A stretch of 64,000 nucleotides of DNA, from assembly GCA_017428495.1 (NCBI GenBank), contig JAFRQS010000011.1:1-64000 (forward strand), written 5' to 3'. Shown here in pieces: positions 24,923 to 35,106 of the stretch (position 1 is its first letter; each line of letters starts with the position of its first letter). A model generated the notes under the pieces. That model was given only the letters and a program-made list of their open reading frames with translations, did not search any database and was not told the origin of the DNA. The position numbers and the translations under genes were made by a program. The DNA comes from Bacilli bacterium (GTDB lineage: Bacteria > Bacillota_I > Bacilli_A > RF39 > UBA660).

Positions 24923-27058
24923 ATGAAAAGAATAGAATTACTTGCACCTGCTGGTAATATGGATAATTTAGTAGCAGCAGTAGAAGCTGGGTGTGATGCT
25001 GTATATTTAGGTGGCAAGAGTTTTGGCGCTAGAGCTTTTTCTAAAAATTTTAGTGATGAGGAAATAATAAAAGCAATTAATTATTGCCATTTGTATGGTG
25101 TAAAAGTATATGTTACAGTGAATACAATAATATATGAAAATGAAGTGGATTCATTTGTTGAATATATTGATTTTCTACATAAAAATAATGTTGATGCAGT
25201 TTTAATACAAGATTTAGGTATGCTAGATTTAATTAGAAAAACATATCCAAATTTAGAAATACATTCATCTACTCAAATGCATATTCATAATTTGGATGGT
25301 GTACAATTTATGGAAAAATTAGGAGTTAGAAGAGTAGTATTAGCGCGAGAAACAAGTATAGATGAAATAAAAAAAATTAAATCTAATTCAAATGTAGAGT
25401 TAGAAGTTTTTGTGCATGGAGCATTATGCATAAGTTATTCTGGAGAGTGCCTTATGTCTTCTTTAATTGGTGGTAGAAGTGGAAATAGAGGGGAATGTGC
25501 AGGAAGTTGTAGATTGAGATATGATGTTGTTGATTCTAATAACAAGCGATTAAATAGAGGGGATTATCCACTATCTACAAAAGATTTAAATACTTTAGAA
25601 TACGTTGGAGATTTAATAGATAGTGGGGTTTCTAGCTTAAAAATAGAAGGTAGAATGAAATCTAAAGAATATGTATATATGGTAGTATCTTTATATAGAC
25701 ATGCAATTGATTCATACTATGAAAGAGGCAAGGTAGAAGTAAATAAATCTGATTTGATAAAATTAAAGAAGATATTTAATAGAAAATATACAAAAGGTTT
25801 TATAATGAATACTAAAAATAATGATTTAATAAATGATTATCGACCAAATCATCAAGGTGTGGAAATAGGTGAAGTTATTTCTTATAGTAATAATATTGCT
25901 AAGATTAAGTTGTTTGATACACTTACTATTGGCAGTGGTTTAAGAGTAGTTGGTAATCCTGATGTTGGAATAAGTGTTAATGATTTTTATATCAAAAATA
26001 AACTTGTAAAAGAAGCACATAAAGGAGAAATCATATCAATTAAAGTTAAAGATATTGTTAAAGTGGGAAGCCCTGTTTTAATAACGTTAGATAGTGGTTT
26101 AAATAAAGAAATAGATTCTATAATTGATTCTAATTTGCGAAAAGTTTCAATTGTGGCTACTTTAAGTGGAATTATAGGTAATAAGTTAAAATTGGAAGCA
26201 AGTGATGGTAATAATAATGTTATATTATATGGAAATATTGTAGAAAAAAGTAAAAATAATCCAACTACTAAAGAGGAAATAAAAGAAAAATTATATAAAT
26301 TAGGAGGGAGTGTATATAAATACTCTAAATTAACTATAAGTATTGATGATGATATATTTATACCTTTAAAAGAAATAAATGAATTAAGAAGGAAAATGAT
26401 TGAAGAATTAAATAATAGAAGATTGTATAAAATAGAGTATATTAAAAACGAGTATTCAATAAATGTACCTAATTTTAATAGAGAGAGGTTACTAACTTGT
26501 TTAGTAAATGATAAAACATATGCTAATTTAAATAAAAAATATGATTTTGTATATAGTGAGTCTAAAATTGAAAATACAATTTTAAAAATTCCTAGGGTAG
26601 TAAATGAATATAAGTATACTAATGATATGTTATTAGTTGGTGAAATAGGTGCTTTTAATAAACTTAAAAATATTTGCACAGATTTTAGTTTTAATGTAGT
26701 TAATTCTTATACAGTGGCGTTTTTGCATAGTATAGGAGCATATAGAATAACATTATCATATGAATTAAATGATAATCAAATAATGGAATTAATTGATTCA
26801 TATGTAAAAAGATATAATTCACATCCAAATCTAGAATTAATTGTCTATGGTTATCCTGAGGTTATGATATCTAAATTTAATATGGAGGAGTATTATAATA
26901 GTAAAAATATATCTTTAATAGATAGGTTTAATAATAAATTTAAAATAAGAGTTAAAGATAATTATACCTATATTTATTACTATAATTGTATTGATAAATA
27001 TAATGAAAAATATTATGAAATGGGGATAAATTCATTGCGTTATAATTTTGATTGTTAA
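24923..27058 (+). CDS. Peptidase U32 family protein (RNA hydroxylation type, RlhA/TrhP-like)
   Basis: 711 aa. The N-terminal TIM-barrel-like U32 domain carries ELLAPAGNMDNLVAAVEAGCDAVYLG, the U32 signature VFVHGALCISYSGECLMSS (Cys pair) and SGNRGECAGSCR (second Cys pair); these four cysteines are the expected Fe-S ligands. A long C-terminal region of about 300 aa fits the DUF3656-containing RlhA form rather than the short two-gene TrhP form. Known members hydroxylate rRNA (C2501) or tRNA wobble uridine, so the old peptidase name is probably misleading. Which RNA is the target is not readable here. Confidence 0.88.
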   Translation: MKRIELLAPAGNMDNLVAAVEAGCDAVYLGGKSFGARAFSKNFSDEEIIKAINYCHLYGVKVYVTVNTIIYENEVDSFVEYIDFLHKNNVDAVLIQDLGMLDLIRKTYPNLEIHSSTQMHIHNLDGVQFMEKLGVRRVVLARETSIDEIKKIKSNSNVELEVFVHGALCISYSGECLMSSLIGGRSGNRGECAGSCRLRYDVVDSNNKRLNRGDYPLSTKDLNTLEYVGDLIDSGVSSLKIEGRMKSKEYVYMVVSLYRHAIDSYYERGKVEVNKSDLIKLKKIFNRKYTKGFIMNTKNNDLINDYRPNHQGVEIGEVISYSNNIAKIKLFDTLTIGSGLRVVGNPDVGISVNDFYIKNKLVKEAHKGEIISIKVKDIVKVGSPVLITLDSGLNKEIDSIIDSNLRKVSIVATLSGIIGNKLKLEASDGNNNVILYGNIVEKSKNNPTTKEEIKEKLYKLGGSVYKYSKLTISIDDDIFIPLKEINELRRKMIEELNNRRLYKIEYIKNEYSINVPNFNRERLLTCLVNDKTYANLNKKYDFVYSESKIENTILKIPRVVNEYKYTNDMLLVGEIGAFNKLKNICTDFSFNVVNSYTVAFLHSIGAYRITLSYELNDNQIMELIDSYVKRYNSHPNLELIVYGYPEVMISKFNMEEYYNSKNISLIDRFNNKFKIRVKDNYTYIYYYNCIDKYNEKYYEMGINSLRYNFDC

Positions 27059-27062
27059 AAAT

Positions 27063-27107
27063 AAGAAATAGTAAGTATTTACATTTCTTTTTATTTTATT
27101 GTATAAT
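27063..27107 (+). promoter_or_regulatory. Terminator of holA-U32 overlapping the ftsA promoter
   Basis: Hairpin AAGAAATAGTAA/TTACATTTCTT (27063-27089, one internal mismatch) with T-run. The right arm contains TTTACA (27078-27083), which with TATAAT (27102-27107, 18-bp spacer) makes the ftsA promoter. Confidence 0.75.
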
Positions 27108-27127
27108 ACATATAGTAGGAGGAATAC

Positions 27128-28363
27128 ATGAGAAAGATTTATACTAGTGTTGATCTTGGTTCAAATTCTATAAAGATTATGACAGCAGAGATTTATGATA
27201 AGAAGTTAAATGTTTTAGCGGTTTCTGAAGTTAAATCAAGGGGAATCAAAAATGGATTAATAATTGATGCAAATGAGATATTGAGTTCTTTAAAAGAAGC
27301 CATTAGTGATATTGAAAATAAGCTTTCAATAACTATTGATAAAGTAGTTGCTAGTGTTCCTTCATATTATGCAAATTTTGAAATAGTAAATGGTGAAATT
27401 GATATTTCAAGAGAAGATGAAAGAGTAACAGGAAATGATGTAGTAACAGTGCTAAAAAGTGCTGTTATTGAAAAAGTAAAAAAAGATAGAGAGATAGTTA
27501 CAGTTATCCCAATTTATTTTATAGTAAATGGTAAAAAGAATATAAAAGATCCTAAAGGTCTTATATGTAAGAAATTAGGAGTTAAAGCAATGATGGTTAC
27601 AACACCATCTAAAAATGTTCAATCAATAATAAGTATATTTCAAAGTATCGGGATTGATGTTGTTGATGTTAATTTGGGACCTATCGCAGATTATAATGAA
27701 TTTAGTAATAATAATACAAATGAAGGATTAACTGTTATAGTAAATGTTGGATATGATATTACAACGGTTTCTTTATTTAATAAAGGTATAATTATTAATT
27801 CTGAAATAATTCAAATTGGTGGAAAGAATATAGATAATGATATATCATATGTATTTAAAATAGATAAAGAAACAAGTTCAAAATTAAAAGAAAGTTTTGC
27901 GGTTGCACATAAGAAATTTTCTAGAGTAAATGAAATAAAAGAGTGTATAACTGTTAATAAAGATTTAATAAGTATTACGCAGTATGATATATCACAAGTA
28001 GTTATGTCTAGGTTAACCGAAATATTAAAACTTGCAAAAAAGCAAAGTTATCTATTAACAAATAGAGAAATTAGTTATATAATAATTACAGGTGGTAGTA
28101 GCGAAATACCAGGTATGTCTTATTTAGTTGAAGATGTATTTGGGGATACTGCTCATGTTGGAAATATTGATACTATTGGAATACGAAATAATAAGTATTC
28201 TGTTGTTTCAGGACTTATTAGATGTTTTGATTCAAAGTTGAATTTAAGAGATAAAGAGTTTTCAATGGTAGATTTTGATGGTGAGAATATTAGTAAAAAA
28301 ATTAATTTGAGTGATAATAATTCGGTACTTAGTAAAGTATTTGGATATTTCTTTGATAATTAA
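27128..28363 (+). CDS. ftsA: Cell division protein FtsA
   Basis: Actin-like protein that ties FtsZ filaments to the membrane. 411 aa. Opening phosphate-1 motif [20 protein letters not shown]2 (1C) domain around 85-165; phosphate-2 region [15 protein letters not shown]; adenosine motif [13 protein letters not shown]. The C-terminal end [13 protein letters not shown] is a candidate amphipathic membrane anchor. Directly upstream of ftsZ with AGGAGG between them; AGGAGG also precedes ftsA. No other dcw cluster genes are nearby. Confidence 0.95.
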   Translation: MRKIYTSVDLGSNSIKIMTAEIYDKKLNVLAVSEVKSRGIKNGLIIDANEILSSLKEAISDIENKLSITIDKVVASVPSYYANFEIVNGEIDISREDERVTGNDVVTVLKSAVIEKVKKDREIVTVIPIYFIVNGKKNIKDPKGLICKKLGVKAMMVTTPSKNVQSIISIFQSIGIDVVDVNLGPIADYNEFSNNNTNEGLTVIVNVGYDITTVSLFNKGIIINSEIIQIGGKNIDNDISYVFKIDKETSSKLKESFAVAHKKFSRVNEIKECITVNKDLISITQYDISQVVMSRLTEILKLAKKQSYLLTNREISYIIITGGSSEIPGMSYLVEDVFGDTAHVGNIDTIGIRNNKYSVVSGLIRCFDSKLNLRDKEFSMVDFDGENISKKINLSDNNSVLSKVFGYFFDN

Positions 28364-28373
28364 GGAGGAAATT

Positions 28374-29447
28374 ATGTTGGGATTAGAAATGGATCAATTA
28401 GCTAAAATTAAGGTAATTGGTGTTGGTGGTGCTGGTAATAATGCAGTTAATAGAATGATTGAGTCTGGTGTTAAAGGCGTTGAATTTATTGTTGCTAATA
28501 CAGATTTACAAGTGCTTAATAGTTCAAAAGCACCAGTTAAATTACAAATAGGTGAAAAATTAACTGATGGACTTGGTGCTGGGGCAAAGCCAGAAGTAGG
28601 TAGGGAAGCCGCTTTAGAGAGTAAAGATGCAATTAAAGATATTCTTACTGGTGCGGATATGGTTTTTGTTACTGCAGGTATGGGTGGAGGAACTGGTACA
28701 GGTGCTGCTCCTGTTATAGCTGAAATAGCTCAAGATTTAGGAGCATTAGTTGTAGGTATTGTTACTAAGCCTTTCTCTTTTGAAGGAAGAAAAAGAATGG
28801 AGCAAGCTATTGGAGGTTTGCAGGAATTAAAAAATCATGTAGATACTTTAATAGTTATTCCTAATGATAGATTAAGAGATATTATTGACAAATCAACTCC
28901 AATGTTAGATGCATTTAGAGAAGTTGATAATGTATTAAGAAGAGGAGTTCAATCAATATCAGATTTAATCGCTGTAACTGGTCTTGTTAATCTAGATTTT
29001 GCAGACGTTAAAGAAGTTATGAAAGATAGTGGTAATGCATTAATTGGTATAGGTATTGGTACTGGTGAAGGAAGAGCAGTAGAAGCTGCTAAACAAGCTG
29101 TATCAAGTCCATTATTAGAAGCAAGTATTACTGGTGCAACAAGTGCTATTATAAATGTAACAGGTGGGTCAAATTTAACATTATTTGAAGTTGAAGATGC
29201 TGCCGAAGTAATAAGAGCTGCAGCTAATACTGATATAAATACTATATTTGGTGCTGTAATTAATGAAAATTTAAAAGATGAGGTAATAGTAACTGTTATA
29301 GCAACTGGTTTTGATAAAGAGACTGAACCTTTGTATTTTGAAAATAGATCAAAAGAACAAGTTCAAATTAATAATAATACTGATAATGATGATGATGATA
29401 GTTCAGCATTTGATATTCCACCATTTTTAAGAAATAGAAAATTTTAA
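28374..29447 (+). CDS. ftsZ: Cell division GTPase FtsZ
   Basis: Tubulin homolog forming the division ring. 357 aa. [18 protein letters not shown] at the start, tubulin signature [13 protein letters not shown] (about 101-113), synergy region [11 protein letters not shown], and a C-terminal peptide [11 protein letters not shown] that matches the FtsA/SepF-binding tail. ATG 28374 is chosen because TAAGGAGG lies just upstream; the in-frame upstream sequence is inside ftsA. Both tail partners (FtsA, SepF) are encoded in this window. Confidence 0.98.
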   Translation: MLGLEMDQLAKIKVIGVGGAGNNAVNRMIESGVKGVEFIVANTDLQVLNSSKAPVKLQIGEKLTDGLGAGAKPEVGREAALESKDAIKDILTGADMVFVTAGMGGGTGTGAAPVIAEIAQDLGALVVGIVTKPFSFEGRKRMEQAIGGLQELKNHVDTLIVIPNDRLRDIIDKSTPMLDAFREVDNVLRRGVQSISDLIAVTGLVNLDFADVKEVMKDSGNALIGIGIGTGEGRAVEAAKQAVSSPLLEASITGATSAIINVTGGSNLTLFEVEDAAEVIRAAANTDINTIFGAVINENLKDEVIVTVIATGFDKETEPLYFENRSKEQVQINNNTDNDDDDSSAFDIPPFLRNRKF

Positions 29448-29466
29448 GAGCATAGCTCTTTTTTCT
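29446..29466 (+). terminator. Terminator of ftsAZ
   Basis: AAGAGC/GCTCTT stem with 3-nt loop and T-run, overlapping the ftsZ stop. Confidence 0.85.
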
Positions 29467-29509
29467 TTTGTATATAGTTTAAATATGCTATAATAGTAAT
29501 GGTGGTAGT

Positions 29510-30523
29510 ATGAATAGTATATATTCTTATACTAGAGATGATTTTATTAATTATTTTTTAGATATTGGAGAAAAAAAATTTAAAGCAGATATATTATATG
29601 ATTGGTTGTATAAGAAAAGAGTAACAGATATAGATTCTATGAATAATTTAAATAAAAATGTTATTTCTAAGTTAAAAGAAGATATGTTTATCGATAATAT
29701 AAAAATAATAAAAAAAGATGTAGGATCGGATGTTGTAAAGTATTTGTTCGAACTTTCTGACAATGAAAAGATAGAAGCAGTAGTTATGTATCATGATTAT
29801 GGTACAAGTTTATGTATATCTACTGAGGTTGGTTGCAATATGTCATGTGCTTTTTGTGAGAGTGGAAGGCTTAAGAAAAGAAGAAATTTACTAGTAAATG
29901 AAATGGTGTTACAAATATTGGAAATAGAAAAAGATATAAATAAAAGAATATCTCATGTTGTATTAATGGGCATTGGTGAACCATTTGATAATTATGAAAA
30001 TGTAATAAAATTTGTAAATATTATAAATGATTCAAAAGGAATTGATATTGGTGCAAGACATATTACAATTTCTACTTGTGGCATAGTTCCTAAAATATAT
30101 GAGTTTGCTAGTTTAAAAACTCAAGTAAATCTTGCTGTGAGTTTGCACGCACCAAATAATGAACTTAGAAATAAATTGATGCCAATTAATAAGGTATACT
30201 CTTTAAATGAGTTAATGAAAGCAATAAAAGAATATATTAATATTACAAATAGAAGGGTTACATTCGAATATATTATGCTTGATGGTATTAATGATACAGA
30301 AGAATGTGCATATGAATTGAGTAATTTATTAAAAGGAATGAATTGTTATGTTAATTTAATCCCATATAATGAAACAAATAATATTGGATTTAAGCGTAGT
30401 AAAAGTGTGAAAATTGATAAATTTTATGATATACTTAAGAAGAATAATATAAGTGTGACTATAAGAAGAGAATTTGGTGGACTTGTGTCTGCAGCTTGTG
30501 GTCAATTAAGAAGTCATGAATAG
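29510..30523 (+). CDS. rlmN: Dual-specificity 23S rRNA/tRNA m2A methyltransferase RlmN
   Basis: Radical SAM enzyme methylating A2503 of 23S rRNA and A37 of some tRNAs. 337 aa. Fe-S motif CNMSCAFC (Cys109, 113, 116); the catalytic second cysteine is in LVSAACGQLR (about Cys330). The middle has VLMGIGEPFDNYENV and HITISTCGIVP. First gene of the conserved rlmN-prpC-prkC-rsgA-rpe operon; TATAAT at 29489-29494 and GGTGGT precede it. Confidence 0.96.
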   Translation: MNSIYSYTRDDFINYFLDIGEKKFKADILYDWLYKKRVTDIDSMNNLNKNVISKLKEDMFIDNIKIIKKDVGSDVVKYLFELSDNEKIEAVVMYHDYGTSLCISTEVGCNMSCAFCESGRLKKRRNLLVNEMVLQILEIEKDINKRISHVVLMGIGEPFDNYENVIKFVNIINDSKGIDIGARHITISTCGIVPKIYEFASLKTQVNLAVSLHAPNNELRNKLMPINKVYSLNELMKAIKEYINITNRRVTFEYIMLDGINDTEECAYELSNLLKGMNCYVNLIPYNETNNIGFKRSKSVKIDKFYDILKKNNISVTIRREFGGLVSAACGQLRSHE

Positions 30524-30531
30524 GAGGATAT

Positions 30532-31278
30532 ATGAGAACATTTTATTTAACTGATACTGGAAAAATTCGTGATCACAATGAAGATAATTTGGTTATTCTT
30601 CATAATGCAAGTAATGAATATTTACTTGCTGTTGCAGATGGTATGGGAGGACATAAAGCAGGAGAAGTGGCATCTTCAATTGCAGTTGAATATTTAAAAG
30701 AAAAATTTAATAGTAATTATACAATTGGAACAAAGGAAGAAGCAATATCTTGGATTAGAAAATCAGCAACAGAAATAAATGATAATATATTCAAATATAC
30801 TTATGAGCATGCTGAAAGTAAGGGTATGGGAACAACGCTTGTTGTAGCGATATATACAAAAGATTATTTATTATTTGGCAATATTGGAGATAGTTCTGGC
30901 TTTGTATTTAAAGATAATAAATTATTTAAAGTAACAAGAGATCATACTTTAGTTAATTTATTAATTTCTACTGGAGAATTATCAGAGGAGGATGCAAAAT
31001 TTCATCCAAAGAAAAACGTTCTTATGAAAGCATTAGGTGCTGTAAATCCAGTTGAAGTTGATATTTTTGATGTTGAGACAGATGTAGATGGTATATTATT
31101 ATCATCAGATGGACTCACAAATATGCTTAATGTTGATCAAATAGAGAACGTACTTAAAATGGATTTAAGTATTGAAGAAAAAGCTAGAAAATTAATAATG
31201 AAGAGTAATAATAGGGGTGGTACTGATAATATATCGGTTGCTATATTAGATAGAGAGAGTGGTACTAATGATAACTAA
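30532..31278 (+). CDS. prpC: PP2C-type Ser/Thr protein phosphatase
   Basis: Removes phosphate from targets of the kinase encoded next door. 248 aa. Metal-binding motifs: RDHNEDNL, VADGMGGHKAGEVAS, GMGTTLVVA, GNIGDSSG, LLSSDGLTNM and GGTDNISVAIL. Starts behind AGGAGG, 8 bp after rlmN; its last codons overlap the kinase start by 11 bases, coupling phosphatase and kinase synthesis. Confidence 0.96.
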   Translation: MRTFYLTDTGKIRDHNEDNLVILHNASNEYLLAVADGMGGHKAGEVASSIAVEYLKEKFNSNYTIGTKEEAISWIRKSATEINDNIFKYTYEHAESKGMGTTLVVAIYTKDYLLFGNIGDSSGFVFKDNKLFKVTRDHTLVNLLISTGELSEEDAKFHPKKNVLMKALGAVNPVEVDIFDVETDVDGILLSSDGLTNMLNVDQIENVLKMDLSIEEKARKLIMKSNNRGGTDNISVAILDRESGTNDN

Positions 31279-32980
31279 AGGTCAAAAGATTAATGATAGA
31301 TATGAAATAATACGTGTCCTTGGTGAAGGTGGAATGGCTAATGTTTATTTAGCAAATGATGTTATTTTAAATAGAAAAGTTGCAGTTAAAGTTTTAAGAG
31401 GAGATTTAGCAAATGATGAAAAATTTGTTAGGAGATTCCAAAGAGAAGCTTTAAGTGCATCAAGTTTAAATCATCCAAATATTGTTGAAATATATGATGT
31501 TGGTGAAGATGATGGAAATTTTTACATTGTAATGGAATATATTGATGGAAAAAATCTAAAGCAATTAATTAAAAGAAGAACAAAATTATCATTACCAGAA
31601 GTAATCGATATTATGAAACAATTAACGGATGGTATAGCATCAGCTCATGATTCTTTCATCATTCATAGAGATATAAAACCTCAAAATATGTTGATATTAG
31701 ATAATGGTTTAGTAAAAATTACTGATTTTGGTATAGCTGTAGCGCTTAATAGCACACAGCTTACACAAACAAATTCTGTAATGGGTTCCGTACATTATTT
31801 GCCACCTGAACAGGCTGCTGGAAAAGGGGCAACATTTAAGAGTGATATATATTCTTTAGGAATACTTATGTATGAACTTGTAACAGGAACATTGCCATTT
31901 AAGGGTGATAATGCAGTAGAAATAGCACTAAAACAATTAAAAGAGCCAATACCTTCTGTAAGAGACTTTGATTCATCTATTCCTCAAAGTGTTGAAAATA
32001 TAATATTAAAGGCATGTGCAAAAAATCCTAGAAACAGATATGAAAACGTTAGAGATATGTACAATGATTTATGTAATTGTCTTGATGATTCAATGAAAGA
32101 TGTAGAAAAAGTTGAATATGAGTATAAAGAGTATGAAGAATTAAAAAAAGTAAAGGATGTAGAGGTTAAAGAAGAGGAGGAAGAAGAAATAAAAAAGGTG
32201 AAAAAGAAGGAAAAATCAGGTAATAAATTAGCATGGGTTATAGGAATTATTATAGGTATACTAGTTATAGCGGGTGTTACATTGATACTTTTATTACCTA
32301 AGTTAACTAAAATACCAGAAATAAGCGTTCCAGATGTTAGTAATTTAAATCTTGCACAAGCTGAAAAGAAATTAAGAGAAGCAGGATTTATAATTAATGA
32401 AAAAGAGGAAGAAGAGTATAGTGATAAAATTGAAGAAGGAAAAGTTATACGTACTAATCCACAAGCAAATGTTGTAAGGAAAAAAGGAACATCGGTAACT
32501 ATATATATTTCAATGGGAACAGAAAAAATAAAAATAGAAGATTATACTGGTCAAAATATATATGAAGTAAAAGGAAAACTTGAGCAACTAGGACTTAAGG
32601 TATCAGTTGAATCACAAAATGTAGATGATGTAACTTTATATGAAGATAAAGAAGATAAGATAATTGATCAAAATCCAAAAACTGGAGAATTGTATAAGAA
32701 TGACCAAATTATCCTTTATTATCCTAATGTTGTTGTATATCCGGATTTAACTGAATATACTTTAAATGATTTGCAAGATTTCGCAGATAAATATGAGTTA
32801 AGCTTGTATATAGAGGAAGTTGAAACTGATTCTGTAGCTGAAGGTACAATTATATCTCAAAATAGAATTAAAGGAACATTGATTGTAAGAGGTGCTGAAT
32901 TAAATGTTAAGATTGCAGTCGCACCTAAAGCAATTGAAACACCTTCTGAAGTTCCTTCTAATGGTGAGACAACGGAATAA
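31268..32980 (+). CDS. prkC: PASTA-domain Ser/Thr protein kinase
   Basis: Membrane kinase sensing cell-wall fragments. 570 aa. Cytosolic kinase domain (about 10-270) with GEGGMANVYLA, AVKVL, HRDIKPQNML, DFGIA and activation-loop threonines in LTQTNSVMGSVHYLPPEQA; a Glu/Lys-rich linker; one membrane helix (about 325-345); three PASTA repeats outside (about 350-550) and a Pro/Ser/Thr tail. ATG 31268 (MITKGQKINDRY) fits homologs better than GTG 31259. In relatives this kinase affects wall metabolism, dormancy exit and division. Confidence 0.96.
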   Translation: MITKGQKINDRYEIIRVLGEGGMANVYLANDVILNRKVAVKVLRGDLANDEKFVRRFQREALSASSLNHPNIVEIYDVGEDDGNFYIVMEYIDGKNLKQLIKRRTKLSLPEVIDIMKQLTDGIASAHDSFIIHRDIKPQNMLILDNGLVKITDFGIAVALNSTQLTQTNSVMGSVHYLPPEQAAGKGATFKSDIYSLGILMYELVTGTLPFKGDNAVEIALKQLKEPIPSVRDFDSSIPQSVENIILKACAKNPRNRYENVRDMYNDLCNCLDDSMKDVEKVEYEYKEYEELKKVKDVEVKEEEEEEIKKVKKKEKSGNKLAWVIGIIIGILVIAGVTLILLLPKLTKIPEISVPDVSNLNLAQAEKKLREAGFIINEKEEEEYSDKIEEGKVIRTNPQANVVRKKGTSVTIYISMGTEKIKIEDYTGQNIYEVKGKLEQLGLKVSVESQNVDDVTLYEDKEDKIIDQNPKTGELYKNDQIILYYPNVVVYPDLTEYTLNDLQDFADKYELSLYIEEVETDSVAEGTIISQNRIKGTLIVRGAELNVKIAVAPKAIETPSEVPSNGETTE

Positions 32981-33813
32981 TGGAAGGCTTAATAATAAAA
33001 AACATAAGTGATTTATATAGAGTTAAGTCACAAGATGGGTATTTTGAATGTAAGGCTAAAGGTATTTTTAGAAAAAAGAACATAATACCTACAGTAGGAG
33101 ATAAAGTTCTATTTGATAAAGAAAAATTAATAATTACTGATATATTAGATAGAAAAAATATACTTGTAAGACCACCTATTGCTAATGTTGATCAAGCATT
33201 AATTGTTATGAGTACTATAAATCCAACTTTTTCAACTTATTTAATTGATAAATTATTAAATGTGATTGAATTCAATAATATTAAACCTATTATTTGTATA
33301 ACAAAATTGGATTTGTTTCATGATAAAACAATCGACAAATACATTAATTATTATAGAGGTATAGGTTATGAAGTTATATTAAATACAAATATAGATGATA
33401 TTAAAAAAGTATTAAAAAATAAAATAACCGTATTAACTGGTCAAAGTGGAGTTGGAAAGTCAACATTGCTTAATAAACTTAATTTTAATTTGAATTTAAA
33501 AACAAATGATATATCTTATGCTTTAGGAAGAGGTAAGCATACTACTAGACATACAGAAATATATGAAGTATGTGATGGATATATAGCTGATACTCCTGGA
33601 TTTAGTTCTCTATTATTAAATATGAAAAAAGAAGATATTAGAGATAATATGGTTGAGTTTAATAATTATAAAGATAAATGTAAATATAGAGATTGTATGC
33701 ATTTAAATGAAGATGAATGTGAGATAAAAAGATTAGTAAAAGAAGGTACTATAATTAGTTCTAGATATGAAAACTACATAAAGTTTATAAGTGAAATTAA
33801 GAGTATCTACTGA
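32980..33813 (+). CDS. rsgA: Ribosome small subunit-dependent GTPase RsgA
   Basis: Late 30S assembly factor. 277 aa: N-terminal OB fold, circularly permuted GTPase (G4 ITKLD before G1 TGQSGVGKSTLLNKL and G3 DTPGF), and a C-terminal zinc-binding element (CKYRDCMHLNEDEC). Start overlaps the prkC stop (TAATG). Conserved operon position. Confidence 0.96.
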   Translation: MEGLIIKNISDLYRVKSQDGYFECKAKGIFRKKNIIPTVGDKVLFDKEKLIITDILDRKNILVRPPIANVDQALIVMSTINPTFSTYLIDKLLNVIEFNNIKPIICITKLDLFHDKTIDKYINYYRGIGYEVILNTNIDDIKKVLKNKITVLTGQSGVGKSTLLNKLNFNLNLKTNDISYALGRGKHTTRHTEIYEVCDGYIADTPGFSSLLLNMKKEDIRDNMVEFNNYKDKCKYRDCMHLNEDECEIKRLVKEGTIISSRYENYIKFISEIKSIY

Positions 33814-33823
33814 TACTCTTTTA
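33800..33823 (+). terminator. Hairpin between rsgA and rpe, weak terminator or attenuator
   Basis: 8-bp perfect stem AGAGTATC/GATACTCT with TACT loop but only four or five T; lies across the rsgA stop and just before the rpe ribosome site. Confidence 0.5.
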
Positions 33824-33836
33824 TTAAGGAGGATAT

Positions 33837-34472
33837 ATGAAAATTTCAGCATCATTATTATCTGCTAGGGATAATTTAGAAACAATAACAAAAGAATTAA
33901 ATAATTTGGATATAGATTATATACATTTAGATATTATGGATGGTTTATTTGTACCTAATACATCATACACAGATGAAGAAATTAATATAATAATGAATAT
34001 TACAAATAAAAAATTAGATGTACATTTAATGGTTAATGATATAGATAAATATGTTAATTATTATTTAAAAGATAATGTTGAATCAATAACTTTTCATTAT
34101 GAAGCAATGAATGATATAAATATAATTAATAAAATTAAAAACAATGGAATTAAATGTGGTATAAGTATTAAACCAAATACAAATGTTGAGGAAATCTATC
34201 ATCTATTACCATTAATTGATAAAGTGTTAGTAATGAGTGTAGAACCTGGTAAAGGTGGTCAAAAATTTATTCCAAATTCATTGGATAAAATCAGTAAATT
34301 AAGAAAAAAAATAGATAGTTTAAATTTAAATGTATTAATATCAGTAGATGGGGGAATAAATAATAATAGTGCTACTCAATGTATAGAAAACGGAGTAGAT
34401 ATATTAGTAATTGGAAGTGCGTTAACTAATAGCGAAAATAAGGAATTATTTATCAATCAAGTTAGAGTGTAA
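33837..34472 (+). CDS. rpe: Ribulose-phosphate 3-epimerase
   Basis: Pentose phosphate pathway enzyme interconverting ribulose-5-P and xylulose-5-P. 211 aa TIM barrel: starts KISASLLSA, has HLDIMDGLFVPN (metal His/Asp), HLMV, VMSVEPGKGGQKFIP and SVDGGI with the second catalytic Asp. Starts behind AAGGAGG, 23 bp after rsgA; last member of the conserved operon. Confidence 0.95.
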   Translation: MKISASLLSARDNLETITKELNNLDIDYIHLDIMDGLFVPNTSYTDEEINIIMNITNKKLDVHLMVNDIDKYVNYYLKDNVESITFHYEAMNDINIINKIKNNGIKCGISIKPNTNVEEIYHLLPLIDKVLVMSVEPGKGGQKFIPNSLDKISKLRKKIDSLNLNVLISVDGGINNNSATQCIENGVDILVIGSALTNSENKELFINQVRV

Positions 34473-34508
34473 AGTTAATATTCAGATAGTAAAACACATT
34501 AAAATATA

Positions 34509-34537
34509 TTGACAGTTAAAAAACTCTATGATAAGAT
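34509..34537 (+). promoter_or_regulatory. Promoter of the prepilin gene
   Basis: TTGACA (34509-34514), 17-bp spacer, TAAGAT (34532-34537), followed by a 30-nt leader ending in the strong ribosome site AGAAGGGAAGG. Confidence 0.75.
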
Positions 34538-34571
34538 AAATATGTAAAATAAAGAAGGGAAGGAATTTAAA

Positions 34572-34997
34572 ATGAAGAAAAGAAATGGATTTACATTAGT
34601 AGAATTACTAGCAGTAATTGTTATCTTAGCAATCATTTTAGTAATCGCAATACCACAAATTATGAAGACAATTGATTCAGCAAGATTAGGATCATTTAGG
34701 AGTACAGTAAGATTACTATTAACTCAAGCTGAAAAGCAATACTTAGTTAATAGTACATTAGGTGAATCTACAAGTACTATAACTGGTAGTGCATGTAATG
34801 ATTTAGCTAAATTATCTGCTACTGATTATGATGTTACTAACTGCAACATAACATTTGATTCTAATGGTTATGCAACACTTAAGTTATCAGGTCAAGGTAA
34901 ATTTGCTAACTATAGTTGTGGAAATACCGGTGCTCACATTTCAGCAGCTAGTGGTACAGCTGATAATGTAGATACTGTATGTGTTAAGTCAAGTTAA
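34572..34997 (+). CDS. Type IV prepilin-like protein (class III signal peptide)
   Basis: 141 aa. The leader KKRNGFTLVELLAVIVILAII is a classic prepilin peptidase site (cleavage after Gly6, Glu at +5 of the mature protein) followed by the hydrophobic assembly helix. The C-terminal globular domain has four cysteines that could form two disulfides and is Ser/Thr/Gly-rich. A single-gene unit with a strong promoter, strong ribosome site and terminator, so probably abundant. With ComEA/ComEC it may be a competence pseudopilin or pilus subunit; no assembly ATPase or peptidase is in view. Confidence 0.88.
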   Translation: MKKRNGFTLVELLAVIVILAIILVIAIPQIMKTIDSARLGSFRSTVRLLLTQAEKQYLVNSTLGESTSTITGSACNDLAKLSATDYDVTNCNITFDSNGYATLKLSGQGKFANYSCGNTGAHISAASGTADNVDTVCVKSS

Positions 34998-35034
34998 GTC
35001 AACGACTTAATATCATTAATCATAGTGATAAAAT

Positions 35035-35058
35035 ATCTAGAGCAATCTAGATTTTTTT
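35035..35058 (+). terminator. Terminator of the prepilin gene
   Basis: ATCTAGA/TCTAGAT stem, GCAA loop, T7. A second hairpin without T-run (TTAAGTC-AAC-GACTTAA, 34994-35010) lies over the stop codon and may stabilise the mRNA end. Confidence 0.85.
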
Positions 35059-35106
35059 CTTTATTCTTTTATTAAATCATTATATAATATTTATGTAGGT
35101 GATAGT

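Noticed and set aside
25987-26679. Minus-strand 230-aa open frame opposite the U32 gene
   Set aside because: No ribosome site, no family features, and the plus strand encodes a clearly conserved protein throughout.
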